Origin: Vittaforma corneae ATCC 50505
Taxonomy: Eukaryota; Microsporidia; Nosematidae
Assembly: GCF_000231115.1 (NCBI RefSeq)
Contig: NW_006889835.1
Coordinates: forward strand, 123,459 to 187,458
Length of the DNA stretch: 64,000 bases
Direction of reading: 5' to 3'
Position 1 is the first letter of the stretch. Each line of letters opens with the position of its first letter. Positions 19,475-28,835 of the stretch are shown piece by piece. The translations under genes and the position numbers were made by a program. The notes under the pieces were generated by a model that saw only the letters and a program-made list of their open reading frames with translations, was not told where the DNA came from and did not search any database.

Positions 19475-20158
19475 TCATTCAAATAGAGTAACTCTTGTTG
19501 CAAGCTCATTGATATGCCTTTTTATGTCTTCACACACATGAACCGTGTTCCACCCAACGGTATTAGCACCCTCAATATTTTTGAGAGAGTCATCAAAAAA
19601 GTAGATGTTCTGGGGGTTAGAAACAGAAAGATAGTTTTCTAAAAACTCATATGCTTGCTTCTGTGGTTTGCATATAAACTCAGTATCCACTATGTCTGTA
19701 CAAATTACAGCCTCAAATACATCTTCAAGCTGAAGGTAGCTAAGCACATGCTTGGCTCTGTACCGGCATGCGTTTGTAAAGCAAAATTTTCTTATTTTGA
19801 TTTTTTCCAATAAAGTTTTCAGTTCAATGTCAGGTTTGACAAAGCTATCAAGCTTTGGACGCTCGTACTTCTCAGAAAACTCAAACAAATCCATTTTGAG
19901 AGTGCTGTGAAAAATTTCACGGTACAAATTAAAATTAGATAAATGGGCCACCCATGTCTCTTCATCAGAATTTGAAAGTTGAAGATAGCTGTCTTTGATG
20001 TGATTTTTTTCATATTCTGCAAGCTCACTACTCTGAAATAAACAATCATCCATATCAAATACAATAGCCATTTCGTTATGTATCGGAACAGGATGCTTCA
20101 AGCCCATATTTCGAGTACACATTTCAATATACTTGTCTGACAGATCTGACAGCATCAT
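19475..20158 (-). CDS. HAD-family pyrimidine 5'-nucleotidase (Sdt1/Phm8-like)
   Basis: 227 residues. HAD motif I is FDMDDCLF (Asp35 and Asp37), motif II is CFTNA, motif III is the Lys of CKPQ, and motif IV is FFDDSLKNI. The order, spacing and the YFFDDSLKNIEGA segment are those of yeast Sdt1 and Phm8, which dephosphorylate pyrimidine or lysophosphatidate substrates. In a microsporidian it probably takes part in nucleotide salvage. The frame is open to 20221 via an alternative codon; the ATG pair at 20158 follows GGCCCCC by nine bases and is chosen as the start. Confidence 0.85.
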   Translation of the reverse strand: MMLSDLSDKYIEMCTRNMGLKHPVPIHNEMAIVFDMDDCLFQSSELAEYEKNHIKDSYLQLSNSDEETWVAHLSNFNLYREIFHSTLKMDLFEFSEKYERPKLDSFVKPDIELKTLLEKIKIRKFCFTNACRYRAKHVLSYLQLEDVFEAVICTDIVDTEFICKPQKQAYEFLENYLSVSNPQNIYFFDDSLKNIEGANTVGWNTVHVCEDIKRHINELATRVTLFE

Positions 20159-20468
20159 GGAAAAGAGGGGGCCAAAACCATGAAAAGTTTTTATAGTAAA
20201 ATAAATAAAACAATCTATCAAACTTGATGGATAACTAAAAAGACAGCAACAAGGAAACTACAAGCAACCCACGCCAAAAGCCAGTATTTTATATTACAAA
20301 GCACTGTTTATAAATTATAAATAGCATTTTTATTAAAAATGTGATTTAAAGAGTGATGAAAGTAGTTAATTTAAGACATAACAGCAAATTAATGGAGAAC
20401 CAGCTTAAACCCAGGAATGCACTCCATGCTTGAGTTTAGCAAATGCGAATATCCATTAAATACTCCTT
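20159..20468. other. Intergenic spacer
   Basis: Apart from the CCCCC start signal of the nucleotidase at about 20167-20172 I see nothing here. No coding or RNA features are recognised. Confidence 0.5.
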
Positions 20469-21806
20469 TCATCCAAAAAACTCTGATTCTAATAATGCTT
20501 GATAGTCATCAGTAACAGAGAAGTCTGAAATAACATACGAGTCAGTTGGAACCATCCTTCTTCTGTAAATACACTCATAAATCCAGACCAGCCTAATATT
20601 CTTAGCTTTGCACTTTTCTGCTAAGTCCTGGTCTTCCAAAACAAACTGTGGATTTTCTAAATCAACCGTAGCTCCAGAAAATATGATAAGAGGAAAATGT
20701 TCAATCTTAGATGCAATTTTAATATTCTTCATAAACACCAACCTAAGAATTTTACTGGCTCTTTTCTTGCACTCAAAATATTTCCTATGAACACTTTTTA
20801 AGATTTTCAGCATTTTCAGCAATTCTTTATCGTTGATTGATTCAGCCAACTTGGCTTTCTCTTCGGGTGAATACTCTCTGCTCATTGTCGATAGTATTTT
20901 CTGACTCTTCACCGTAGTTGGATGTGGGTGTTCTACTACTGCATTGCTCACATCATCATTTGAAGCCGTTTCTACAAGCAAGTTGCTGTTTAAAGATGGC
21001 CCTTCCTCGTTATTGCCATTTACTTCTATATTTGATTCTATCTTTGTGTAGTCGGCTGAATCTTTGATGCTTTGTCTTAGATTTTGATCAGATGAAATAT
21101 CATCGCTCTTTTTTTTGCTGATTTCAAGGTACAAGGGTTCTCCAGAAGTATCATTAATATTCATCTTGTCTCTATACCAAAAAGGTCGTATCAGAACGAG
21201 ATTCTTACTGTAATTCCATACATCAGCCCTGTCATCTATAATAACAACATTCCTTGATATGCATGTTATCCTTTCTATTGATTTCTTCAGCTCATTGAAA
21301 TTTTCATTTCTTGAAACTATTCTATCCCCAAAATATATGCCATTTGGATCTATAGCCTTACATATTTCTGTTACATATTCCCTGGTCCCCATCGTATAAA
21401 TGTGTATCTCAAACATTTTTGAAATTTTCTCTAAAAACCTGTTTAAATGAGGCCTTAACTTTACATAAAACATTGTTGATGAAATTGAAAATGTAAAATC
21501 ACAATCGATTTTCCAAAGAGTTGTATGAAGAATTGTTTGGTCAAGATCCAGTATTAAAATCATTTTCTTTTCCTCATTTAGCTGCTTGTTTCTTATTTTC
21601 TGTAGTTTGCGAGCTTCTTCTGAAGTTTGAAAAACTCTATCCGTGTGATGTAAAACTGGAACGAGATCTGTGCCTTTTAGTATCTCTGCACCACAAATTG
21701 CACAAAGTGAATCAATCCTAAGACTGTGTGTACAATTATTGGCTTCAATCAGCGTTTCGTCATTCAGGCAGTCTTTAATCTTCATTTGGACGTTCCGATT
21801 TTGCAT
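20469..21806 (-). CDS. FCP1: RNA polymerase II CTD phosphatase Fcp1
   Basis: 445 residues. The DxDxT phosphatase signature DLDQT is at 87-91, and VVIIDDRADVW (DDRADVW at 190-196) is the matching FCP1 segment. A small Cys cluster (CTHSLRIDSLCAICG) precedes the domain, as in Fcp1. A BRCT-like domain occupies about 350-440 (FSGATVDLEN ... IRLVWIYECIYRRRMVP). Fcp1 removes phosphates from the heptad repeats of Rpb1 to recycle polymerase II. The middle 210-320 region is low-complexity and acidic. A CCC block lies 15 bases before the ATG. Assignment is firm because of the phosphatase plus BRCT combination. Confidence 0.93.
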   Translation of the reverse strand: MQNRNVQMKIKDCLNDETLIEANNCTHSLRIDSLCAICGAEILKGTDLVPVLHHTDRVFQTSEEARKLQKIRNKQLNEEKKMILILDLDQTILHTTLWKIDCDFTFSISSTMFYVKLRPHLNRFLEKISKMFEIHIYTMGTREYVTEICKAIDPNGIYFGDRIVSRNENFNELKKSIERITCISRNVVIIDDRADVWNYSKNLVLIRPFWYRDKMNINDTSGEPLYLEISKKKSDDISSDQNLRQSIKDSADYTKIESNIEVNGNNEEGPSLNSNLLVETASNDDVSNAVVEHPHPTTVKSQKILSTMSREYSPEEKAKLAESINDKELLKMLKILKSVHRKYFECKKRASKILRLVFMKNIKIASKIEHFPLIIFSGATVDLENPQFVLEDQDLAEKCKAKNIRLVWIYECIYRRRMVPTDSYVISDFSVTDDYQALLESEFFG

Positions 21807-22014
21807 CTACGTGATCGAAGGGCACGAGATGAAATTAATAAATAACAACTAATAATCTAAACACATGGAGTATATTTCAAGACTAAGCATCGAAATAGAC
21901 ATGCAAAGCTCTCATAGTGCAAGCACATAAAGCCATACAGATCAAATGTACGAATAACATCTAAATGCTATGTTTAATAGATAATATTTATTGAACTACA
22001 ACCAATACAGCTAA

Positions 22015-24078
22015 CTATGTTCTAACTCTTCTACGTCTACTGGGTCTTTTGCTAGATTCATCTCCATCAAGCGATTTAGGTGAGTACCTTATAAAAAGTA
22101 GTACAAGGCACAATATTAGCAAGAACACTGAATTATATTTAAGGAAGGTCAAAAACGAACTATGACTTTCACCATCACTTTCTATTTGTACATTAGGCTT
22201 ATCAGCCGATTTCAGATAACTGCAACAATGCTTGAGAAATGCTTCAAAACTCATACTGAAGCTTCTTCTGCTGTTTTTAAATATTCGCAAAAGCTTTTCA
22301 GAGAAACTATACATATAGTATACTACGTTCTGTCTCTGCACCTTTCTAGTCACCAATTCATCATTTATCTCATTCAAAAAATCATTTGTTATTGCCCCAC
22401 TTGAGACAATAATCAATCTCTTCAGTGAAGATGGGTCAACATCCTGGTCTAAAATCATTCGAAAGATCTTTTGAAAATCATAATACAACGAGGCAGCCTT
22501 GGAATATCCTTCAAAAACAACTCTTTCTTCAGCCTTCAATTTTTCAACAATCTGTTCAAGAATGGCCTTTTTCTGCATTAATGAATAGGCCTTTTTCCTA
22601 CCAAAGTCCGAAGTAGTCTTTTCCTCAGGGTTGTATTCCTCTTCAGTTGAGAAATCATCTTCTTTCTCCCGAATAAATTCAATTGCAAATTCCATTTCCC
22701 TCCTTACTTCGTTCCTATCAAGACCTTCCAACTCCTTATCATCTGGAGTCGTAAGTATTCCCTTGAAATCAAAAAAACTGCCCACGTAGCTTGCACCACG
22801 CTTAATCGGCTCTGTAACATAGCCACCAAATGTGGCCACTGCACCTTTTGGAGTGTCTCCAGCCTTCAACAAATCACTTTGTTGAGTTTTGAAGACTTTA
22901 ACAATATCCGCTTGACTGGGTATCCAGTATTGAATACCCAAATCACTGGTTCTAGAAAGGACTGTATCATTGTTTACCGCATCCAGAAAACTATCAACAC
23001 ATTTAGTTGCTGACTCATCTCCTTTAACAACTCTTGAAACCATACTATTAAACTGGTCCTGATCGATGAAATCAAATAATGAAAAAATGAATACTTTTGA
23101 AATATAGTTTAGAATTGTCTCCACAAAATCCTCCCTGTCTTGAGGCTGATCATTTGATAATATTAACTCAAATCCAATTGAGGCAACATCGATTCTATCG
23201 TGTATAAGTTCAAGATACAACTGTACTTTAAATTTATCAATAGCGCTAGTGAAAGTCACGGATTGAAGTATCTTTTTGCTAATACCTCTAAATTTCCTCA
23301 AAAACCTATCAGTTTCGTTAATAAAGTGGGAGCTTAGTGTGGATTGTTCTTTCTTGTTATCCTTTGTGACTGTTACATCTGCCGTTTTGTTAAAATCAAT
23401 TACTAACTTCATCAAACCATCAAAGTAATCAGGGGCCTTTTCTGATGAAAAAGTACTAGTTTTATGATATGCTGGGTAGTAAATACCCTCAATTCTCATA
23501 AGAAGATTCTCAGTAGATAGATGGTCCGTTTTGGGGTCAATCTCTACGCGACTCTTTTGAGAAATTTTATAAAAAACTCTATGAAAATAACTGAGGCACT
23601 TGAAAGTATGTAGAAAGCTGTCTTTTTTCTTTATCTTCTCACTTTTAGCCAAAGCTCCAAAATATTTTTCAGCATCTCGTCTGTAAAATCTATATAAAAG
23701 CATGTCAATCGCCTCACAGCTGTCGTGTTTATTAGTTACCATAGCCTGTCTTAGTTTTGGCTTATTCAAAAGACAATTATACTTGAAAATTTTTCTAAAC
23801 TGGCGTCCTATGTTGTCATTAGCATCCAGCTTCTTGAGTTTTAACTTCAAGCTTGCGAGTGTATTTTCATAACTCTGTTCCTGTTTGGATGTAGGATTCT
23901 CCTCCACCGGGGATAGAATATATTTTGAAACTTCATTGTAATATGCTTGCAATAGTTTTCTTTTTTGATTCACTGAGAGATATCTAGAGGAGGACATTGT
24001 GGACAGCTCTTGTGCCAGTGTAGGACTAAGCATCAATGCTAATGCATTCCAACAAAATAAGATTTGTCGAATATTCAT
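22015..24078 (-). CDS. Large helical membrane protein with signal peptide, lineage-specific
   Basis: 687 residues that I do not recognise. The N-terminus is a signal peptide (MNIRQILFCWNALALMLS). The body is strongly helical and charged. A single membrane helix near 640-660 (LILCLVLLF core) is followed by a short basic tail of arginines (RPSRRRRVRT), giving a type I topology with a long outside or lumenal part. The ATG at 24078 lies 11 bases after CCCCC; the frame reads further only to a TTG. It starts a block of four such proteins between 22 and 30.2 kb that may be paralogues, since size and layout agree, although no clear sequence motif is shared. Confidence 0.7.
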   Translation of the reverse strand: MNIRQILFCWNALALMLSPTLAQELSTMSSSRYLSVNQKRKLLQAYYNEVSKYILSPVEENPTSKQEQSYENTLASLKLKLKKLDANDNIGRQFRKIFKYNCLLNKPKLRQAMVTNKHDSCEAIDMLLYRFYRRDAEKYFGALAKSEKIKKKDSFLHTFKCLSYFHRVFYKISQKSRVEIDPKTDHLSTENLLMRIEGIYYPAYHKTSTFSSEKAPDYFDGLMKLVIDFNKTADVTVTKDNKKEQSTLSSHFINETDRFLRKFRGISKKILQSVTFTSAIDKFKVQLYLELIHDRIDVASIGFELILSNDQPQDREDFVETILNYISKVFIFSLFDFIDQDQFNSMVSRVVKGDESATKCVDSFLDAVNNDTVLSRTSDLGIQYWIPSQADIVKVFKTQQSDLLKAGDTPKGAVATFGGYVTEPIKRGASYVGSFFDFKGILTTPDDKELEGLDRNEVRREMEFAIEFIREKEDDFSTEEEYNPEEKTTSDFGRKKAYSLMQKKAILEQIVEKLKAEERVVFEGYSKAASLYYDFQKIFRMILDQDVDPSSLKRLIIVSSGAITNDFLNEINDELVTRKVQRQNVVYYMYSFSEKLLRIFKNSRRSFSMSFEAFLKHCCSYLKSADKPNVQIESDGESHSSFLTFLKYNSVFLLILCLVLLFIRYSPKSLDGDESSKRPSRRRRVRT

Positions 24079-24283
24079 GAAGAGAGCTAGGGGGTAAAAA
24101 CTCTTCTGAAGTAAAAAGGAGAACAATTTTGAAGTTGGAAGGAAGCAATAGACAGTATTTCAAGAAGGCTGTTTAACTGTAAAGACAGCAAGATGTGTTT
24201 ATGATACCTAAATTCTTTCAAACAATACTAACATAAAAATTGGGCAGCAATGCAAAGTAGCAGTAAAATCGAGACTAAAAAAT

Positions 24284-26242
24284 TTAATGATAGTAATTAT
24301 ATCGAGGTGGTTCCCGACGACGAGCATTAATTTTTCGAGTCGATGGCCTTCCTTTGATACGGTTGAATACAATCAGAACAGTGTCTGTCATAATCAAAAT
24401 CCAAATAGCAATCATTGCCATTTTCTTTTGGACTTCCAATGCTGCAAGCTCACTCAAAATTTGGTATTCTTTTTCTGTTTGTGCTGATCTGTTGAATTTT
24501 TCAAAAATTATGTCCAGCACTGGTCTGAATCCTGTTGTTTCAAATGAAATCTTTCTGAAATTTGGATCATTTTGACTTACAGCAACGTTGTACAATTCAA
24601 ATAGCCTATCAGTCCTTTCCCTTAGTTTGAATTTAGAATAGCTTGCTTCTTTAAATGCCCTTTTTATCTGTTCAACTGCCACACTAAGCTGCTTTTCATC
24701 TTTGATTGCTGACTTGCACGATGACAAGTTCTTTTCTGTTACAAATAATACAAGTTCCAACATTCTGTCCAGCCGTGCTTCAGGATTCTCGAAAAATTCG
24801 GGAAACTTCTGCCTAACAGCAACGTCCAAGTCTTTCTCTTTCTTCTTTGTAGCAATGTTTTTAATTTTTATGTCTATTTCATTATTCTTGTATTCACTCG
24901 AAATAGCATCAATGTCTGATTCCAGGGGACTAAGAATAGTGGTGCATGATCTTAAGTGGTCTCTCACGTGTTCTTCCTGCTTGTCACCTCTACTAAAAAA
25001 TCTGGCAAACGGCCAGGCACGGCCACTGAAGAATGACTGGTTAGTCTCAGAAAGAGGAAGATCGAAGAGTTCTGCAAATTCACCTGTTTTTATGAATTTA
25101 TCGTCAAGAGAATAAAGAGTGATGTTTGAAGATATAAATGCCATATCATCGATAAATGTTCGGGCATTTTCGCGTGTAATGCTCCTTTTCTGTACAGCTA
25201 ACAGCATTAAATCAGTACAAATTTTGAATAGTGAATTGATTGACCTGATAATAGAAAGCGTTCTAAAGACATGTCTAAAATGTATTTCCATGGTTGCAAA
25301 TCGTACATCTATCAAGTTTATAAGAATCATCACATTTATGTTGAACGACTTAAGGACCGAATGCATCTCCTGTTTAAGAAAATTGAATCTTTGAATCTTT
25401 GAATCAGTTAATGAATGAAGCTCTGTTGGATCAATCCAATTCTTCATAACACTATGCGAAATATAGTTTAATTTCAAAAGACTAAGATATGCATTTCTAA
25501 TGAGCTCTAAAATATCAGGATAGCTACTGTTAGGTGCAAATGCTCGGATGCTATTAAGGTAGTCAAGATGCATTACAAAAAGCGAACAGATCTCTGAAAA
25601 TGGAAGGACTTCATCTGTTTCAGTTGACTTTTCTTCCTTTAGAAATGTCAAGAGTGTATCAAAGCTGTTCAAAGCACTATGAAGCTCTTTGGAATGGCCA
25701 TCATCTCTAATTTCTGACTTACCACCTAGCCTAAAAAACTGCTTAAGAGCCTGAAATGCTGTTACAGACTCGTGCTCATTTGCAAAGCGCACTCCTTTTT
25801 TACGAAGCTCTTCAATAAAGAAGGAAAATGCCTTATGGCCATGACGGAAATGTGCAAAAAGTTCAAAAGGCTCATCTGGATGAAAACAGGAACTTATGTG
25901 TGGAGCCACCCGATTTTTAAGATATCCACGAAGATTTTCCGTCTTCAAATCGTTAATATCGATGCTGAATAATTTTTTAAGTTTAGAATTAACAATACTC
26001 AGATATTGATCATAAACAATAAAAGGCAATTCAAAGTCTTGTGAAATGCCATTTTTTGCAAGAACTGTGTGATATCTCCCTGCATCTGCTCTTATTGCAT
26101 TAATCATGGATTTAAGCCTTGAATATTCATCTAAGAATGCACGGGTTTCAGAATCATCATCCTGTGGACTATCATGTGTTTCGTTCCTTGCTCTTCTAGC
26201 ATTCCTTTTTTTGCTCTTATTTCCCCTATTTCTTCTTCCCAT
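24284..26242 (-). CDS. Helical membrane protein with C-terminal anchor and PPRY tail; probably the 3' part of a longer gene
   Basis: 652 residues, unrecognised. The N-terminus is very basic (GRRNRGNKSKKRNARRARNE). The body is helical, and a membrane segment near 608-628 (MIAIWILIMTDTVLIVF) is followed by an Arg-rich tail ending PPRYNYYH, which holds a PPxY motif. The ATG has no CCC start signal. Its first 112 bases overlap the end of the next upstream open frame, and one added base in the A7 run at 26206-26212 joins both into one 820-residue protein with a signal peptide. I think the joined form is the real gene. No enzyme motif is visible. Confidence 0.65.
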   Translation of the reverse strand: MGRRNRGNKSKKRNARRARNETHDSPQDDDSETRAFLDEYSRLKSMINAIRADAGRYHTVLAKNGISQDFELPFIVYDQYLSIVNSKLKKLFSIDINDLKTENLRGYLKNRVAPHISSCFHPDEPFELFAHFRHGHKAFSFFIEELRKKGVRFANEHESVTAFQALKQFFRLGGKSEIRDDGHSKELHSALNSFDTLLTFLKEEKSTETDEVLPFSEICSLFVMHLDYLNSIRAFAPNSSYPDILELIRNAYLSLLKLNYISHSVMKNWIDPTELHSLTDSKIQRFNFLKQEMHSVLKSFNINVMILINLIDVRFATMEIHFRHVFRTLSIIRSINSLFKICTDLMLLAVQKRSITRENARTFIDDMAFISSNITLYSLDDKFIKTGEFAELFDLPLSETNQSFFSGRAWPFARFFSRGDKQEEHVRDHLRSCTTILSPLESDIDAISSEYKNNEIDIKIKNIATKKKEKDLDVAVRQKFPEFFENPEARLDRMLELVLFVTEKNLSSCKSAIKDEKQLSVAVEQIKRAFKEASYSKFKLRERTDRLFELYNVAVSQNDPNFRKISFETTGFRPVLDIIFEKFNRSAQTEKEYQILSELAALEVQKKMAMIAIWILIMTDTVLIVFNRIKGRPSTRKINARRREPPRYNYYH

Positions 26243-26745
26243 TCTAGGCTGTCTGATGCTTGATCCGAACTACCTAGCAAGTCGTCTAAACTTGGATATA
26301 ATCTACCCTGATCCCCATTATCATCATCAGTAATCGGCAGTTTCTCGGTAGATTCGCCCTCCTCTTCTGGATAAAACATTCCTGGTTCATTACGATTGAC
26401 ATCTCCAGCTCCTTGTTGGAAATAGGGAGACGGATACTGTGGCGTTGACTGTCCATAAAATCCAAACTGTGGATTTGGCGGCTGTTCGCTCAAATTTACA
26501 TATCCAGTCTCTTGTCCAAGGCTTGAATAAGGAGGTGGTGGATATTGCGGTACATTATAATTGGTAAATCCGTACTGGCTAGGATGCTGGTATGCTTCAT
26601 TTTGATAACCATAAAAAGGAGAATATGCTGGTGGTTGGTCATCATATGGTGGCGCAGTTGGAGTTATAATAGGAGTATTATTTGACGTGTGCTCCGTGCA
26701 CTTTGCTAGAGAAAAAAAATATACTAAAATATGCATGCTTTTCAT
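26131..26745 (-). CDS. Secreted Pro/Tyr-rich protein with PTAP, PPxY and LYPxL motifs; probably the 5' part of a longer gene
   Basis: 204 residues. The signal peptide is MKSMHILVYFFSLAKC. Then follow PTAP (29-32), PPAY (38-41), PPPY (70-73), a Tyr/Pro/Gln-rich stretch to about 115, an acidic part, and LYPSL (149-153) next to an acidic dileucine DDLL. PTAP binds TSG101/Vps23, PPxY binds Nedd4/Rsp5 WW domains and LYPxL binds ALIX/Bro1. The start signal is complete: AAAAAATTTTT at 26759-26769, CCCC at 26754-26757, then the ATG at 26745. The frame probably continues into the helical membrane protein downstream through a -1 shift at the A7 run. Binding to ESCRT partners is inference from motif sequence alone. 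Confidence 0.7.
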   Translation of the reverse strand: MKSMHILVYFFSLAKCTEHTSNNTPIITPTAPPYDDQPPAYSPFYGYQNEAYQHPSQYGFTNYNVPQYPPPPYSSLGQETGYVNLSEQPPNPQFGFYGQSTPQYPSPYFQQGAGDVNRNEPGMFYPEEEGESTEKLPITDDDNGDQGRLYPSLDDLLGSSDQASDSLEWEEEIGEIRAKKGMLEEQGTKHMIVHRMMILKPVHS

Positions 26746-26753
26746 TGCTTTTT

Positions 26754-26769
26754 GGGGCAAAAAATTTTT
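26754..26769 (-). promoter_or_regulatory. AAAAAATTTTT plus CCCC start signal
   Basis: On the minus strand, an A6T5 block, one base, then CCCC, eight bases before the ATG of the PTAP/PPxY protein. The strong form of this signal suggests high expression. Confidence 0.6.
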
Positions 26770-27128
26770 ATTTTTATAAATCTTTTAAAGGAGTTGCAAT
26801 CAAAACCCAGGCCATTGTGCTTGATTCACATTGTCTAACGACCTTCTTTTCACTGTTTAAGCAAACAGATTTGCAATTTATACCAAATACAGTTAAGTAG
26901 CAGAAATCAAAAAGTTAGTAGCTAGTATGAAATTACTAGAAAAACAAAAAGTATATTTGGCTGAACAGAGCAACTTAATTTTTCATACAAACCAATTGCT
27001 TAACCGTTTCATTCCAGCGTATTTTACAACCAAAATTTTTAAATAAAAATATTTAAACAAAAAATAATTCAAAAACTCAAAATACTACAATTTCAAAACC
27101 AAAGTAAACTAGAACAAGCATACTATTT
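26770..27128. other. Intergenic spacer
   Basis: Very AT-rich with short A and T runs. No coding frame with a start signal and no RNA gene is visible. Confidence 0.5.
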
Positions 27129-28676
27129 TTAATTAACAAGAAATCCGAATTGGAACGAAAGAGACTCTACTCTATTCCTTTCTTCCTCGCTTAGCACGGG
27201 CGTTTCTAATTTCAAATATGATCTTAGAAAGTATAAAATTACCCCATGCTTGACTATCAAGTCTCTACATTCACAGAGTATTTGCGTGTGGTACTCTTTG
27301 GATCTGTCAATAATCTTCACTGCTTCCATCAGTATTTTTGTCTCCATGTTAATAACACCATCATCCACACCGTTTAGTACTTCAAATGACAGTTTAAAGC
27401 CTTTCACAATTTCCTGAATTTCAGCGTCCTTTTTCTCTCCAATTCTCTTCTTGAGCTGTTTCATATTCCTACTCTCCCTCGATCCCAGGCATGAAGATAT
27501 GGTTTTGACGTCTTTGGCTTGATCCCTCAAAAACTCAAACCCGTGTCTTTCGGAACTAATCAAATGCCTTTCTGTCTTCTTTAAGAGAATGTCTTGTGCT
27601 TTCTTCGTCTCTCTTTCATTAAATATACTCAAGAAAACGTTAAATATTTCCACACACTCATCCACACTGGCTGTTGAAACAAAAAAGTTAAATAAATCAG
27701 TTTTTAAATCAGACAATGACTCTCGGAACTCTCTTATGCTACTAGCTGTTGTGTTTATAGATTTTGTAAAGTCTGCAATCTGCCTAAGTACGATTCTACA
27801 ATATTTTGGATCAGTTTTACAAAGCAAGCTGTAAAACATTTTGAAGAAATGATGTATTGCTTCCTCCACCTGTTCTTCTTTGAGATATTCCAGGACCTTA
27901 ATTATAGACTTGAAGAGGTATTTATAATATTCATCGGACACTCTCATTCTGGAGTATGTTGATTCTTTAAAGTTAACTAGGATGGTGTTCATAATTTTCA
28001 ACCTTTTTTGATCAAAAGTGTAGTCATTTTGGTATGACGCTGCTGTAAGGTAAATGTCAGTGAGATTACACATCTCTTCAAATGGAGTTTCTTCTCCAAC
28101 AATCTTTTCATATACTGCCGTTAAGAAATCTATTATTTCTGGTTTAATTGCGTCTAGTTTTTTGGAATTTTCAACCAATTTCCTGTACTTTCCAAGGGTT
28201 TCCATGAAAATGGAGAAATTTAATATATTTGATCTTAGCATTTCCTTGAGATTCATCATTGCTGCATCCTCGCTCACTTCAATAGTAACAGACTCCTCAT
28301 CGATTTCGTCCAGGTTGATATTATGCTTTTTTAGTAAGCTTTCAAACTTTGACACTATGAATGATATTGAACTGCTAGAGTTTGATGAGGCGATATTATT
28401 CTTGGAATAATCATCGCAAATCTGCTCCATCGTGCCTTTGCAGCTGATAAATTTGGCAAAGTTCTTAGGAATAAGATAGTTGAGTCTTGCTTTTGTTTCT
28501 GAAATACTCTTAGAAAAGGCAATGAGTACATCTTGTAATTCAAGAATTGAAAAGTCCATGTATGAAGAATTAATAAAATCTTCTGGGTCTGGAAATTTGT
28601 AGTCCTGGCTATTCTTTATGCATGCTTCATCGGGTATTGCACTATTGCTCTTGAGATCATATCTAGTAGTGTCCAT
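27129..28676 (-). CDS. Large helical protein of the accessory block, lineage-specific
   Basis: 515 residues, unrecognised, rich in helix and charge, with scattered Cys and no membrane helix at the C-terminus. The chosen ATG is 10 bases after CCCC. Upstream of it the same frame stays open and would encode a hydrophobic, signal-like stretch (AFIIIGSISSSPLLA), but only from a GTG and no ATG; it could be chance or a real signal peptide behind a sequence error or unusual start. The gene is divergent from the next one, sharing a 159-base promoter region. Confidence 0.65.
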   Translation of the reverse strand: MDTTRYDLKSNSAIPDEACIKNSQDYKFPDPEDFINSSYMDFSILELQDVLIAFSKSISETKARLNYLIPKNFAKFISCKGTMEQICDDYSKNNIASSNSSSSISFIVSKFESLLKKHNINLDEIDEESVTIEVSEDAAMMNLKEMLRSNILNFSIFMETLGKYRKLVENSKKLDAIKPEIIDFLTAVYEKIVGEETPFEEMCNLTDIYLTAASYQNDYTFDQKRLKIMNTILVNFKESTYSRMRVSDEYYKYLFKSIIKVLEYLKEEQVEEAIHHFFKMFYSLLCKTDPKYCRIVLRQIADFTKSINTTASSIREFRESLSDLKTDLFNFFVSTASVDECVEIFNVFLSIFNERETKKAQDILLKKTERHLISSERHGFEFLRDQAKDVKTISSCLGSRESRNMKQLKKRIGEKKDAEIQEIVKGFKLSFEVLNGVDDGVINMETKILMEAVKIIDRSKEYHTQILCECRDLIVKHGVILYFLRSYLKLETPVLSEEERNRVESLSFQFGFLVN

Positions 28677-28835
28677 TGCCAACAATGGGGAAGAAGAAAT
28701 CGATCCAATAATTATAAAAGCCACCTTAGCAACAAACGTCTTTTTAGGTTGTATGATACAAGTTAATTTATAAAATAATCCAACTGTTATTTATTGGCTG
28801 ACTGAATTATATTGGATTGATTTAAAAGGAGACAA

